Of a stretch of DNA of 5,010 nucleotides, positions 1 through 4,822 are shown piece after piece. The notes beneath the pieces are model-generated. The model did not search any database, was not told where the DNA came from, and was given only the letters and a program-made list of their open reading frames with translations. The first letter of the stretch is position 1; the number at the start of each line of letters is the position of its first letter. The stretch is from Gemmatimonadota bacterium (GTDB taxonomy: Bacteria; Gemmatimonadota; Gemmatimonadetes; Longimicrobiales; Gaopeijiaceae): assembly GCA_015492755.1 (NCBI GenBank), contig WGEM01000219.1:1-5010 (forward strand). Reading direction: 5' to 3'. The translations under genes and the position numbers were made by a program.

Positions 1-372
1 CTCGGCCACGAGCTGCTGGCGCTCCAGCGCGCGCCGCACCGGGCGCACCAGGTCCATCCGCTTGAAGGGCTTCTGGATGAAGTCATAGGCCCCGCGCTTC
101 ATGGCCTCCACCGCCAGGTCGATGCTCCCGTACGCCGTCATCACCAGCACCAGGGCCTCGCCCCCCGCCTCGCGGTAGGCGTCCAGGAACTCCAGGCCTC
201 CCAGCTTGGGCATGCGGACGTCGCAGAGGATCAGGTCCGGTCGCTCTTCCAGCGCGGCGTGGAGGCCCGCCTCACCGTCTTGCGCCATGACGACGTCGTA
301 CCCGGCTTCGGTGAGGATGAGCGACAGCGACTTTCGCAGCCCCTGGTCGTCGTCGATGACGAGAATCTTCAC
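1..372 (-). CDS. Response regulator, receiver domain, probably NtrC/PilR-type (partial, 3' end outside window)
   Basis: The 124 visible codons encode a complete CheY-like receiver domain and the start of a linker. It is a phosphorylation-dependent cytoplasmic switch, presumably phosphorylated by the kinase encoded just upstream. Visible residues are the acidic cluster DDD at 7-9, phospho-acceptor D51 in LILCDVRMP, T79 in VMTAYG and K101 in QKPF. The block from T79 to F103 (AYGSIDLAVEAMKRGAYDF, then IQKPF) is typical of NtrC-family sigma-54 activators, where an AAA+ ATPase and a Fis-type helix-turn-helix would follow; that part lies beyond base 1. The start is GTG at 372, beginning V/M-KILVIDDD. 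It overlaps the kinase stop as GTGA and has GGGGAG at 386-381 with an 8-base spacing, so translational coupling is likely. The receiver assignment is firm. NtrC type is a strong inference. A PilR role is suggested only by the adjacent pilins and the sigma-54 promoter match. Confidence 0.92.
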   Translation of the reverse strand, partial: MKILVIDDDQGLRKSLSLILTEAGYDVVMAQDGEAGLHAALEERPDLILCDVRMPKLGGLEFLDAYREAGGEALVLVMTAYGSIDLAVEAMKRGAYDFIQKPFKRMDLVRPVRRALERQQLVAE

Positions 373-1646
373 GGTCCGTTCTCCCCGGCCCCGGAGGCCG
401 GCGTGCCGGCGCCCGGAAGCCGGATGATGAAGGAAGCGCCGCCTTCCGGTCGGTTCCGCGCCTCGATGCGCCCACCCATGCCCTCCACCAGGCGCGCACA
501 GATGGAGAGGCCCAACCCGGTTCCCTTCCCGGGCTCCTTGGTGGTATAGAAGGGGTCGAAGACCCGCAAGAGGTCGTCTTCCGGGATGCCCGGACCGTTG
601 TCGTCCACCTGGAGCACCGCCACCCGTTCGGCGCTGAAGAGCGGGTCCACACCTCGACCGCCGTCATCCCGTGCCACACGGCGGCGGTGAAGGTAGTTGA
701 CGCCCTCCGGATCCGCCGCACGTCGGATGGGGAGCCGCGCGATCCCGCCGTCGTCGTCGTAGAGCTGAACCGAGATCTGCGGGTCGGGCACCCCCCGAAG
801 TGCATCCACCGCGTTCAGGAGAAGGTTCACCAGCACCTGCTCGAGGCGGTGGGGCTCCATCACCACGTCCGGCACATCTCCCACCACCGCCCAGGTGGTT
901 TCGATGCCGTCGAGCTTTCCCTGGTTCTCCAGGAGCTTCCGCACCCGCATGACGACGTCGGCCGGGGAATGGGCGCCGAACGCCTCGCCCCGGGGCCGGG
1001 CATAATCCAGGAGGCCCCGCACGATGCGGTCGATCCGCTCCGCCTCTTCGCGGATGGAGTCGAGGATCTCCGTGTCCTGCCCGTCGCGTTTCGCCCGCTG
1101 TCGCGCCACGTCCACATACGCCATGATGGCCCCCAGGGGATTCCCCACCTCATGGGCGAGGCCAGCCGCCAGCGTTCCCACCGACGCCAGACGCGCCGCG
1201 TGAATCACCTGATTCCGGGCCTCCACGAGTTCGCGGTTGGTACGCTCCAGCGAGGCAACGTTCTCCGCCAGGAGGCGCTGGTCGGCCAGGAGGCGATCCG
1301 CCATCCGGCTCACCGCCTCCTGGACCGCCTGCATTTCCTCCGTGTCGGCGGGTCTGAACCGATGGTGGTATTCGCCCGCCGCGATCCGACCGGCGTCTTC
1401 CGCCAGTCGCTCCAGCGGACCCAGGACGTGGCGGCGGAGGAGCGCCCCTCCGTACACCGCCAGAATGACCAGGTCCGCCACCACCAGGCCGAGGATGAAG
1501 AGAAGCCCATCCGTGGGCGAGGGCAGGAGCGGAAGGATGAGCCCCAGACCCACACCCGCCAACAGGATCGCCGCCGCGAACGGCAGGCCGAACTGGACGA
1601 GGAGCTCGCGACGGAGCGGCGCGGGAGCTGGGGGATCGGCGGTCAT
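369..1646 (-). CDS. Membrane-bound sensor histidine kinase (PilS-like by context)
   Basis: This 425-residue histidine kinase autophosphorylates and is expected to pass phosphate to D51 of the downstream regulator. Two hydrophobic segments (about 19-41 and 47-68) are joined by a very short loop, so there is almost no extracytoplasmic sensor. A HAMP-like linker follows (about 69-122, with GPLERLAEDAGRIAAGEY), then a coiled stretch to about 150. The HisKA H-box is LAHEVGNP, with H165 as phospho-acceptor. The HATPase_c boxes are N (LVNLLLNAVDAL, N274 and N278), G1 (VDDNGPGIP, D349), F (FDPFYTTK) and G2 (GKGTGLGL, 373-380). No PAS domain is visible. Between the N and G1 boxes, residues about 296-340 form an Arg/Asp-rich insertion longer than usual. 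ATG at 1646 is the only sensible start before the first membrane segment, although no clear Shine-Dalgarno precedes it. It lies 112 bases after the pilin and may be co-transcribed. Canonical PilS has more membrane segments and a PAS domain, so I give no symbol. Confidence 0.93.
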   Translation of the reverse strand: MTADPPAPAPLRRELLVQFGLPFAAAILLAGVGLGLILPLLPSPTDGLLFILGLVVADLVILAVYGGALLRRHVLGPLERLAEDAGRIAAGEYHHRFRPADTEEMQAVQEAVSRMADRLLADQRLLAENVASLERTNRELVEARNQVIHAARLASVGTLAAGLAHEVGNPLGAIMAYVDVARQRAKRDGQDTEILDSIREEAERIDRIVRGLLDYARPRGEAFGAHSPADVVMRVRKLLENQGKLDGIETTWAVVGDVPDVVMEPHRLEQVLVNLLLNAVDALRGVPDPQISVQLYDDDGGIARLPIRRAADPEGVNYLHRRRVARDDGGRGVDPLFSAERVAVLQVDDNGPGIPEDDLLRVFDPFYTTKEPGKGTGLGLSICARLVEGMGGRIEARNRPEGGASFIIRLPGAGTPASGAGENGP

Positions 1647-1758
1647 GGCAGGGTGCGGGTGTGTACGGCCGTGGACGCGCCGAAGGCTACAGAGGTGGCT
1701 GGCGTCGTGCTACCCACCCGTGGAATTCAAACCGGCCGGTCGAACTTCTCTCAGGTCC
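1647..1758 (-). other. Spacer between second pilin and histidine kinase, with a dyad
   Basis: These 112 bases contain no supportable gene. Shortly after the pilin stop there is an imperfect dyad at 1726-1744 (TTC-AA-ACCGGCCGGT-C-GAA on the plus strand) centred on a perfect 10-base palindrome at 1731-1740. It has no proper loop and no following T-run on the minus strand, so it resembles a protein-binding site more than an intrinsic terminator. I see no convincing -35/-10 or -24/-12 promoter for the kinase here. Confidence 0.4.
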
Positions 1759-2151
1759 TCAATTCGTGCACTGCACGGTGCTCACGATGGTGGCGGGCGC
1801 CACCTGCGCGGCGCTGCCGTGGTAGATGGCACACGACTGGCCGGTACCCAGTGCCTGATGATATGCCGTGGCGGACCACCCGGTATTGTGGGCCTCTCCG
1901 ATGGTGAGCACCACACCCTCCGAGGGATCGAATCCCAGCGCCGTGGTGTTCGTGGAGTACGTGTAGAACGAGTTGTAGTACACGTCCTGCTGGTTGGCGA
2001 GGTTTCGCAGATCGGCCCGCAAGGTGGCCAGGTAGGCGCGTTCCCGCGTGGATTGGAACTTGGGGATGGCGATGGAGGCCAGGAGGCCGATGATGACCAC
2101 CACCATGAGGAGCTCGATGAGGGTGAATCCCTCGGGGGGGCGCGGTTTCAC
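1759..2151 (-). CDS. Type IV pilin-like protein, second of tandem pair
   Basis: This 130-residue prepilin is exported and assembled into a type IV pilus or pseudopilus. The class III leader MKPRPPEG is cut by prepilin peptidase after G8, giving a mature N-terminus FTLIELL with the conserved Glu at mature position 5 (E13). The hydrophobic helix runs to about residue 30 (VVVIIGLLASIAIPKF), followed by the amphipathic part RERAYLATLRADLRNLANQQ. C107 and C128 (SCAIYHG and QCTN) bracket a C-terminal loop and could form a disulfide. The start chosen is GTG at 2151, because GAGAGGT at 2164-2158 lies 6 bases before it and the leader then has a normal length; the in-frame codon at 2196 would add 15 unlikely residues. 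It is a diverged paralogue of the pilin upstream (shared EGVV, GWSA, ALGTG and C-(A/V)-IY-(H/Y)-G blocks). Whether it is a major or minor pilin cannot be told. Confidence 0.9.
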   Translation of the reverse strand: MKPRPPEGFTLIELLMVVVIIGLLASIAIPKFQSTRERAYLATLRADLRNLANQQDVYYNSFYTYSTNTTALGFDPSEGVVLTIGEAHNTGWSATAYHQALGTGQSCAIYHGSAAQVAPATIVSTVQCTN

Positions 2152-2157
2152 GGAGCT

Positions 2158-2164
2158 ACCTCTC
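2158..2164 (-). promoter_or_regulatory. Ribosome binding site fixing the GTG start of the second pilin
   Basis: The minus strand reads GAGAGGT, then 6 bases, then GTG at 2151. This is the strongest Shine-Dalgarno near the 5' end of this reading frame. It supports a start 15 codons downstream of the longest possible frame, giving the short positively charged leader MKPRPPEG. Confidence 0.7.
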
Positions 2165-2204
2165 GGTCGGCTGGGGGGCTGGTCGGAGCGCAGCACCGCG
2201 AACG

Positions 2205-2232
2205 GCGGCCCGGGCCCGGAGGCCCGGGCCGC
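2205..2232 (-). terminator. Very GC-rich perfect hairpin between the pilin genes (attenuator/terminator or mRNA-end stabiliser)
   Basis: A perfect 12-bp stem (GCGGCCCGGGCC with its complement) closes a 4-base loop, TCCG on the minus strand. It lies 68 bases after the first pilin's stop and 53 bases before the second pilin's start. No T-run follows, so a classical intrinsic terminator is not shown. A stem of this strength in a short inter-pilin spacer could partly end transcription or protect the 3' end of the upstream pilin message, giving more of the first pilin than the second. The structure is read directly; its role is inference. Confidence 0.55.
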
Positions 2233-2255
2233 ACCACACAGGCTGCTGTGACACC

Positions 2256-2279
2256 CTTCCGGGCCTTCACGCCCGGGAG
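2256..2279 (-). repeat. Second hairpin in the inter-pilin spacer
   Basis: The arms at 2256-2264 and 2271-2279 can pair with one mismatch (a 6-bp GC core, CCGGGC with GCCCGG, plus two outer pairs) around a 6-base loop. It lies between the stop-codon hairpin and the 12-bp hairpin. Alone it would be weak evidence; its interest is as part of a cluster of three stems in about 100 bases. Confidence 0.35.
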
Positions 2280-2288
2280 CGGATGCCT

Positions 2289-2308
2289 ACGCGCTCAGGT
2301 CAGCGCGT
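2289..2308 (-). repeat. Hairpin spanning the stop codon of the first pilin
   Basis: Perfect 7-base arms, ACGCGCT and AGCGCGT, flank a 6-base loop. The minus-strand TGA stop of the first pilin (2302-2300) sits at the arm/loop junction. No T-run follows. It could act in mRNA stability or in limiting read-through, or it may be chance in GC-rich sequence. Confidence 0.4.
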
Positions 2309-2695
2309 GCAGGCCACCTCGCCGGGCGACGTGGCTGACGTGCTGCCGATGGTCGGGCTGGACGCCGTACCGTAGTAGATGACGCAGCCCTCACCCGTAC
2401 CGAGCGCGGCATGGGTGGCGCTGGCCGACCAGCCCGAGCTCGTGGCGGCACTGTTCACCACCACACCCTCGGAGTTCGTGAACGCCAGGAGCGACGTCGT
2501 GGTGGTGTAGGAGTAGTTGTCGGCGTAGTAGATCTCCTGCTGCGAAGCCAGGTTCTTGAGATCCGACTTCATGGCGGCGAAGTACGCCTTCTCCCGCGTC
2601 GCAGAGAACTTCGGGATGGCGATGGCCGCCAGGATCCCGATGATCACCACCACGATCAGGAGCTCGATCAGGGTAAAGCCCTTTTTGTCCCGCAT
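2300..2695 (-). CDS. Type IV pilin-like protein, first of tandem pair
   Basis: This 131-residue prepilin has a short basic leader, MRDKKG, cleaved by prepilin peptidase before F7; the mature start is FTLIELL with the conserved Glu at mature position 5 (E11). The hydrophobic helix runs to about residue 30 (VVVIIGILAAIAIPKF), then SATREKAYFAAMKSDLKNLASQQ. The globular part is rich in Ser and Thr (YSYTTTTS at 61-68, SAATSSGWSASAT at 82-94), and the cysteine pair C104 (GCVIYYG) and C129 (ACTR) could close a C-terminal disulfide loop. The product would be held in the inner membrane and assembled into a pilus or pseudopilus fibre. The ATG at 2695 has GGAG at 2707-2704 with an 8-base spacing. It is the promoter-proximal gene behind a sigma-54-like promoter, so it is the better candidate for a major pilin. 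No pilus assembly gene (pilB, pilC, pilQ) lies in the window, so pilA is not asserted. Prepilin identity is firm. Confidence 0.94.
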   Translation of the reverse strand: MRDKKGFTLIELLIVVVIIGILAAIAIPKFSATREKAYFAAMKSDLKNLASQQEIYYADNYSYTTTTSLLAFTNSEGVVVNSAATSSGWSASATHAALGTGEGCVIYYGTASSPTIGSTSATSPGEVACTR

Positions 2696-2703
2696 GGTGC
2701 AGA

Positions 2704-2707
2704 CTCC
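2704..2707 (-). promoter_or_regulatory. Ribosome binding site of the first pilin
   Basis: GGAG on the minus strand lies 8 bases before the ATG at 2695. The leader that follows, MRDKKG, is a normal prepilin length, so this start is well supported. Confidence 0.6.
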
Positions 2708-2745
2708 AGCAAGGGTGAAACAGATTCCTGCAGTGCGCCCTCTGA

Positions 2746-2761
2746 TGCAAGCGCGGTTCCC
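2746..2761 (-). promoter_or_regulatory. Predicted sigma-54 (-24/-12) promoter of the pilin genes
   Basis: The minus strand reads GGGAACCGCGCTTGCA. Against the known consensus TGGCACG-N4-TTGCA it keeps the near-invariant GG and GC with exactly 10 bases between them, the A and C of the -24 box, and the full TTGCA of the -12 box; three positions of the -24 box differ. Transcription would start near 2736, leaving a leader of about 40 bases before the ATG at 2695 that includes the GGAG ribosome site. Sigma-54 control of pilin genes through PilR is established in Pseudomonas and Myxococcus, and a receiver of the NtrC type is encoded downstream. It was found by eye, without a scored matrix. Confidence 0.62.
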
Positions 2762-2802
2762 GAATGCGTGCCGGGCGTCCTAAGTCCATACGCCACAAAC
2801 GG

Positions 2803-2882
2803 ATATGTCCGGTCCACGCCCCTCGGGACGCACCCGGATTCCCCCTCCGGAGTATGGGATTTTGCAAAAAACCGGACGATAT
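2803..2882. promoter_or_regulatory. Inverted repeat pair upstream of the pilin promoter, candidate activator (enhancer) sites
   Basis: On the plus strand, ATATGTCCGGT (2803-2813) and ACCGGACGATAT (2871-2882) are inverted copies: seven bases, GTCCGGT/ACCGGAC, match exactly and four more (ATAT) match after a one-base insertion. From a start near 2736 they lie about 67-77 and 135-146 bases upstream, the usual range for binding sites of sigma-54 activators. The core GTCCGG appears twice more at 2915-2920 and 2926-2931. The pattern is seen directly. Binding by the locus's own regulator is inference, and CCGG-containing words are common in GC-rich DNA. Confidence 0.4.
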
Positions 2883-2914
2883 ACAACGTCATACGCATGG
2901 TGTGGCCCCGTCCC

Positions 2915-2932
2915 GTCCGGCGCAGGTCCGGC
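2915..2932. repeat. Short tandem GTCCGGC words near the end of the TMTC-like gene
   Basis: The plus strand carries GTCCGGC at 2915-2921 and again at 2926-2932, 11 bases apart (about one helical turn), immediately after the TMTC-like stop. They share the GTCCGG core with the inverted repeat pair nearer the pilin promoter, and could be extra activator sites or chance. Confidence 0.25.
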
Positions 2933-2935
2933 TGG

Positions 2936-4822
2936 TCATTTCGGCGTATCTTCGGGTTCCGGGGGGCCAAGGAGTGGACTGCCCTCTTCCAGGCGCGCGC
3001 GCATGGACTCGATCCGGACACGCACCGGGTGGGGAGGATCGGTGGAGAGGGCCGCCTCCAACGCGCGCAGCGCCGCGGCACGGTCACCCCCGGCTTCGTC
3101 CAGGACCGCGCGGGTGACCCAGGCCTGCCACGATGCTCCGAATCCCTGCGTACGGACCGCCTCCTGGTGGGCCAGACGCGCCTCCTCGATGCGTCCGCGT
3201 ACCGCCAGGGACCACGCCAGGATGTGCGGGCGCAGCGGGTCCCGGGGCTCCAGGGTCAGCGAGACACGGCTGAAGCGCTCCGCCCGCTCCGGATCACCCA
3301 CGATGGAGTAGAGTTCCGCGAGACGTCCCGGAGCCAGCGCGAAACGGGGCTCACGACGCCACGCGTGCAGGAGGAGCCCTTCCGTTCCGTGGTAGATCCC
3401 GTGGCGCATGAGCGTCGCCGCCACGTCCGTGACGTAGAGGTAGTGGGCGTCCAGGAGGTCCACGCCGATGCGGTAGGTGAGGAGCGCCTGAGACACATTG
3501 CCCGCGCCCATGAAGGCGTCGCCCAGCGCCCACTGGGAGCGCCCCGATTGAGGGTAGTCCCGCACCAGAGCCTCCAGCATGGAGGGGTTGTCCCTCCAGG
3601 TGGGGTTCCGGGTCCAGGTGCGCCAGGCACCGAGGGCGCACGCCACCACCAGAAGTCCCATGGCCAGCCGACGCCGGCGTTGCGCCAGGCGCCAGAAGAG
3701 CCACCCCGTGGCCGCCGCCAGGCCCACCGACGGGAGGTACAGGGTGCGCTCGGCCAGGAGCACACCGGAGAGGAAGACCACGTTGGCCACCGGCGCCACG
3801 GTGATGAGAAACCAGACCACGCCGAAGCCCAGCGCGCGGGGTGAGACGGCACCCCGCCCCAGAACACCCTGCCGCCAGCTCAGCCACGCGCCGGTGAGGA
3901 TGGCCAGCGCGAGCCCCACGCCCGTGACGTTCGCCCCATGCCACCCCAGGGAAACCGGGATGACCTCGGGAGAGTAGTCCGCCGAGAGGTCCAGGGGCGC
4001 CACCCATAGTCGGACGTAGTGTCCCCAGACCTCCCCCAGCGTCCAGATCCGGGGCACCTCGAAGAGGAGGTCGGCGCCCAGGGGACCCAACGGGTTCGCC
4101 ACCCGCCCCAGGATATCCCATCGGAGCAGGAGGAGCGCCGCCGCACCCACCATCGCGGCGAAGTAGAGCCGCCACCTCCGGGCCAGGTACCGGCCCACGT
4201 CGGACGGTCCCAGGCGTTCCCGGGCGGCGTCCAGCAGAACAAGCACCGCGGGGAGGGTGGCGGCCCCTTCCTTCGCGCCGAACGCCAGGACGTAGAGCAC
4301 CGCGATGCCCGCCGCCGTGCGCCACCCCGTCGCGGGCCCGCTCCTGAGATGGACGAGGCACGCCGCCAGAAAGAAGAGCGCGGCCAGGAGCTCGCCCAGG
4401 CCCACCACGTTGGCCACCGCTTCGGTGTGCACCGGGTGCACGGCAAAGAGGAGCGCGCCGGCCACAGCGGCGAAGGGTGTGACGAGTTCCAGGAGCACCA
4501 GGAACACCAGCGCGGACACCCCGGCGTGCACGAGGGTGTTCACCGCATGGAAGATCCAGGGCGCCCCGCCGCCCACGATCCACTGGAGTCCCAGCGCCGC
4601 CTGGGTCACCGGTCGCCAGAGCCCGTTCTCCCGGCCGAACATCCCCGGCCAGTAGGGACCGAACACCGCCCCGGGGAGCGTCTCGAGCTGCTGCAGGGCG
4701 GTGTTGCTCACGACGATGTGATAGTCGTCGTAGGCGAATCGATTCTGCAGCGTGTTGGCGTACACCGCCGCCGCCACCCCGGCCACCAGCGCCATCGCCG
4801 CCCACAGCCGGCGCCCGGTCAC
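2936..4822 (-). CDS. TMTC-like polytopic membrane protein with C-terminal TPRs, putative GT-C O-glycosyltransferase
   Basis: This 628-residue protein begins with about ten hydrophobic segments (first about 7-23, last about 385-400), then a TPR region (about 410-600). The order of motifs matches the TMTC/GT-C family: NTLQNRFAYDD with acidic D32-D33 in the first external loop, LWRPVT (69-73), FHAVNTLVH (91-99), LFAVHPVHTEAVANVVG (125-141), AKEGAATLP (183-191), AERTLYLPSVG (357-367), then TWRDNPSMLEALVRDYP leading into the TPRs. Eukaryotic TMTCs are ER protein O-mannosyltransferases using a dolichol-phosphate sugar. Bacterial members are mostly uncharacterised, and a polyprenyl-phosphate donor in the inner membrane is the family-based expectation. 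The GTG start at 4822 overlaps the preceding TPR gene as GTGA, with GGAG 9 bases before it. The next gene downstream is a Ser/Thr-rich pilin 240 bases away, so a pilin or other exported protein could be the acceptor; this is inference. The C-terminus (PPEPEDTPK) is disordered. Confidence 0.85.
   Translation of the reverse strand: MTGRRLWAAMALVAGVAAAVYANTLQNRFAYDDYHIVVSNTALQQLETLPGAVFGPYWPGMFGRENGLWRPVTQAALGLQWIVGGGAPWIFHAVNTLVHAGVSALVFLVLLELVTPFAAVAGALLFAVHPVHTEAVANVVGLGELLAALFFLAACLVHLRSGPATGWRTAAGIAVLYVLAFGAKEGAATLPAVLVLLDAARERLGPSDVGRYLARRWRLYFAAMVGAAALLLLRWDILGRVANPLGPLGADLLFEVPRIWTLGEVWGHYVRLWVAPLDLSADYSPEVIPVSLGWHGANVTGVGLALAILTGAWLSWRQGVLGRGAVSPRALGFGVVWFLITVAPVANVVFLSGVLLAERTLYLPSVGLAAATGWLFWRLAQRRRRLAMGLLVVACALGAWRTWTRNPTWRDNPSMLEALVRDYPQSGRSQWALGDAFMGAGNVSQALLTYRIGVDLLDAHYLYVTDVAATLMRHGIYHGTEGLLLHAWRREPRFALAPGRLAELYSIVGDPERAERFSRVSLTLEPRDPLRPHILAWSLAVRGRIEEARLAHQEAVRTQGFGASWQAWVTRAVLDEAGGDRAAALRALEAALSTDPPHPVRVRIESMRARLEEGSPLLGPPEPEDTPK

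Larger units (their letters stand above)
2696..2935 (-). other. Upstream regulatory region of the pilin genes
   Basis: No gene is supported in these 240 bases. The part around 2780-2900 is clearly richer in A+T than its surroundings and includes a 10-base palindrome, TTTTGCAAAA, at 2860-2869. The region holds the sigma-54-like promoter, the inverted repeat pair and the GTCCGGC words listed separately. No convincing terminator for the TMTC-like gene is visible, so some read-through into the pilins is possible. Confidence 0.6.

Noticed and set aside
687..1907. Long plus-strand open frame (about 406 codons)
   Set aside because: It runs antisense through the histidine kinase and into the second pilin gene, its translation is rich in His/Arg/Pro without any domain, and it arises from GC-rich codon bias. 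The minus-strand products have clear conserved motifs.
2689..2701. Rare or alternative start for the first pilin upstream of 2695
   Set aside because: The ATG at 2695 has a well-spaced GGAG and gives a canonical leader; no upstream codon improves on it.
2863..2878. Second possible sigma-54 site (TTTTTTGCA on the minus strand)
   Set aside because: The -12 box is present but the -24 box reads GT instead of GG at the right spacing, and it is about 170 bases from the pilin start.
2866..2895. Intrinsic terminator for the TMTC-like gene (T6 run on the minus strand)
   Set aside because: Only a 4-bp GACG/CGTC stem with an 8-base loop precedes the T-run, with three bases in between; too weak to call.
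2411..3844. Long plus-strand open frame (about 477 codons)
   Set aside because: It crosses the first pilin, the regulatory gap and the TMTC-like gene in antisense, with low-complexity Arg/Gly/His composition and no recognisable fold.
3351..4805. Second long minus-strand frame inside the TMTC-like gene
   Set aside because: Its Gly/Arg/Ala-rich translation is a shifted-frame shadow; the membrane segments and TMTC motifs are all in the other frame.
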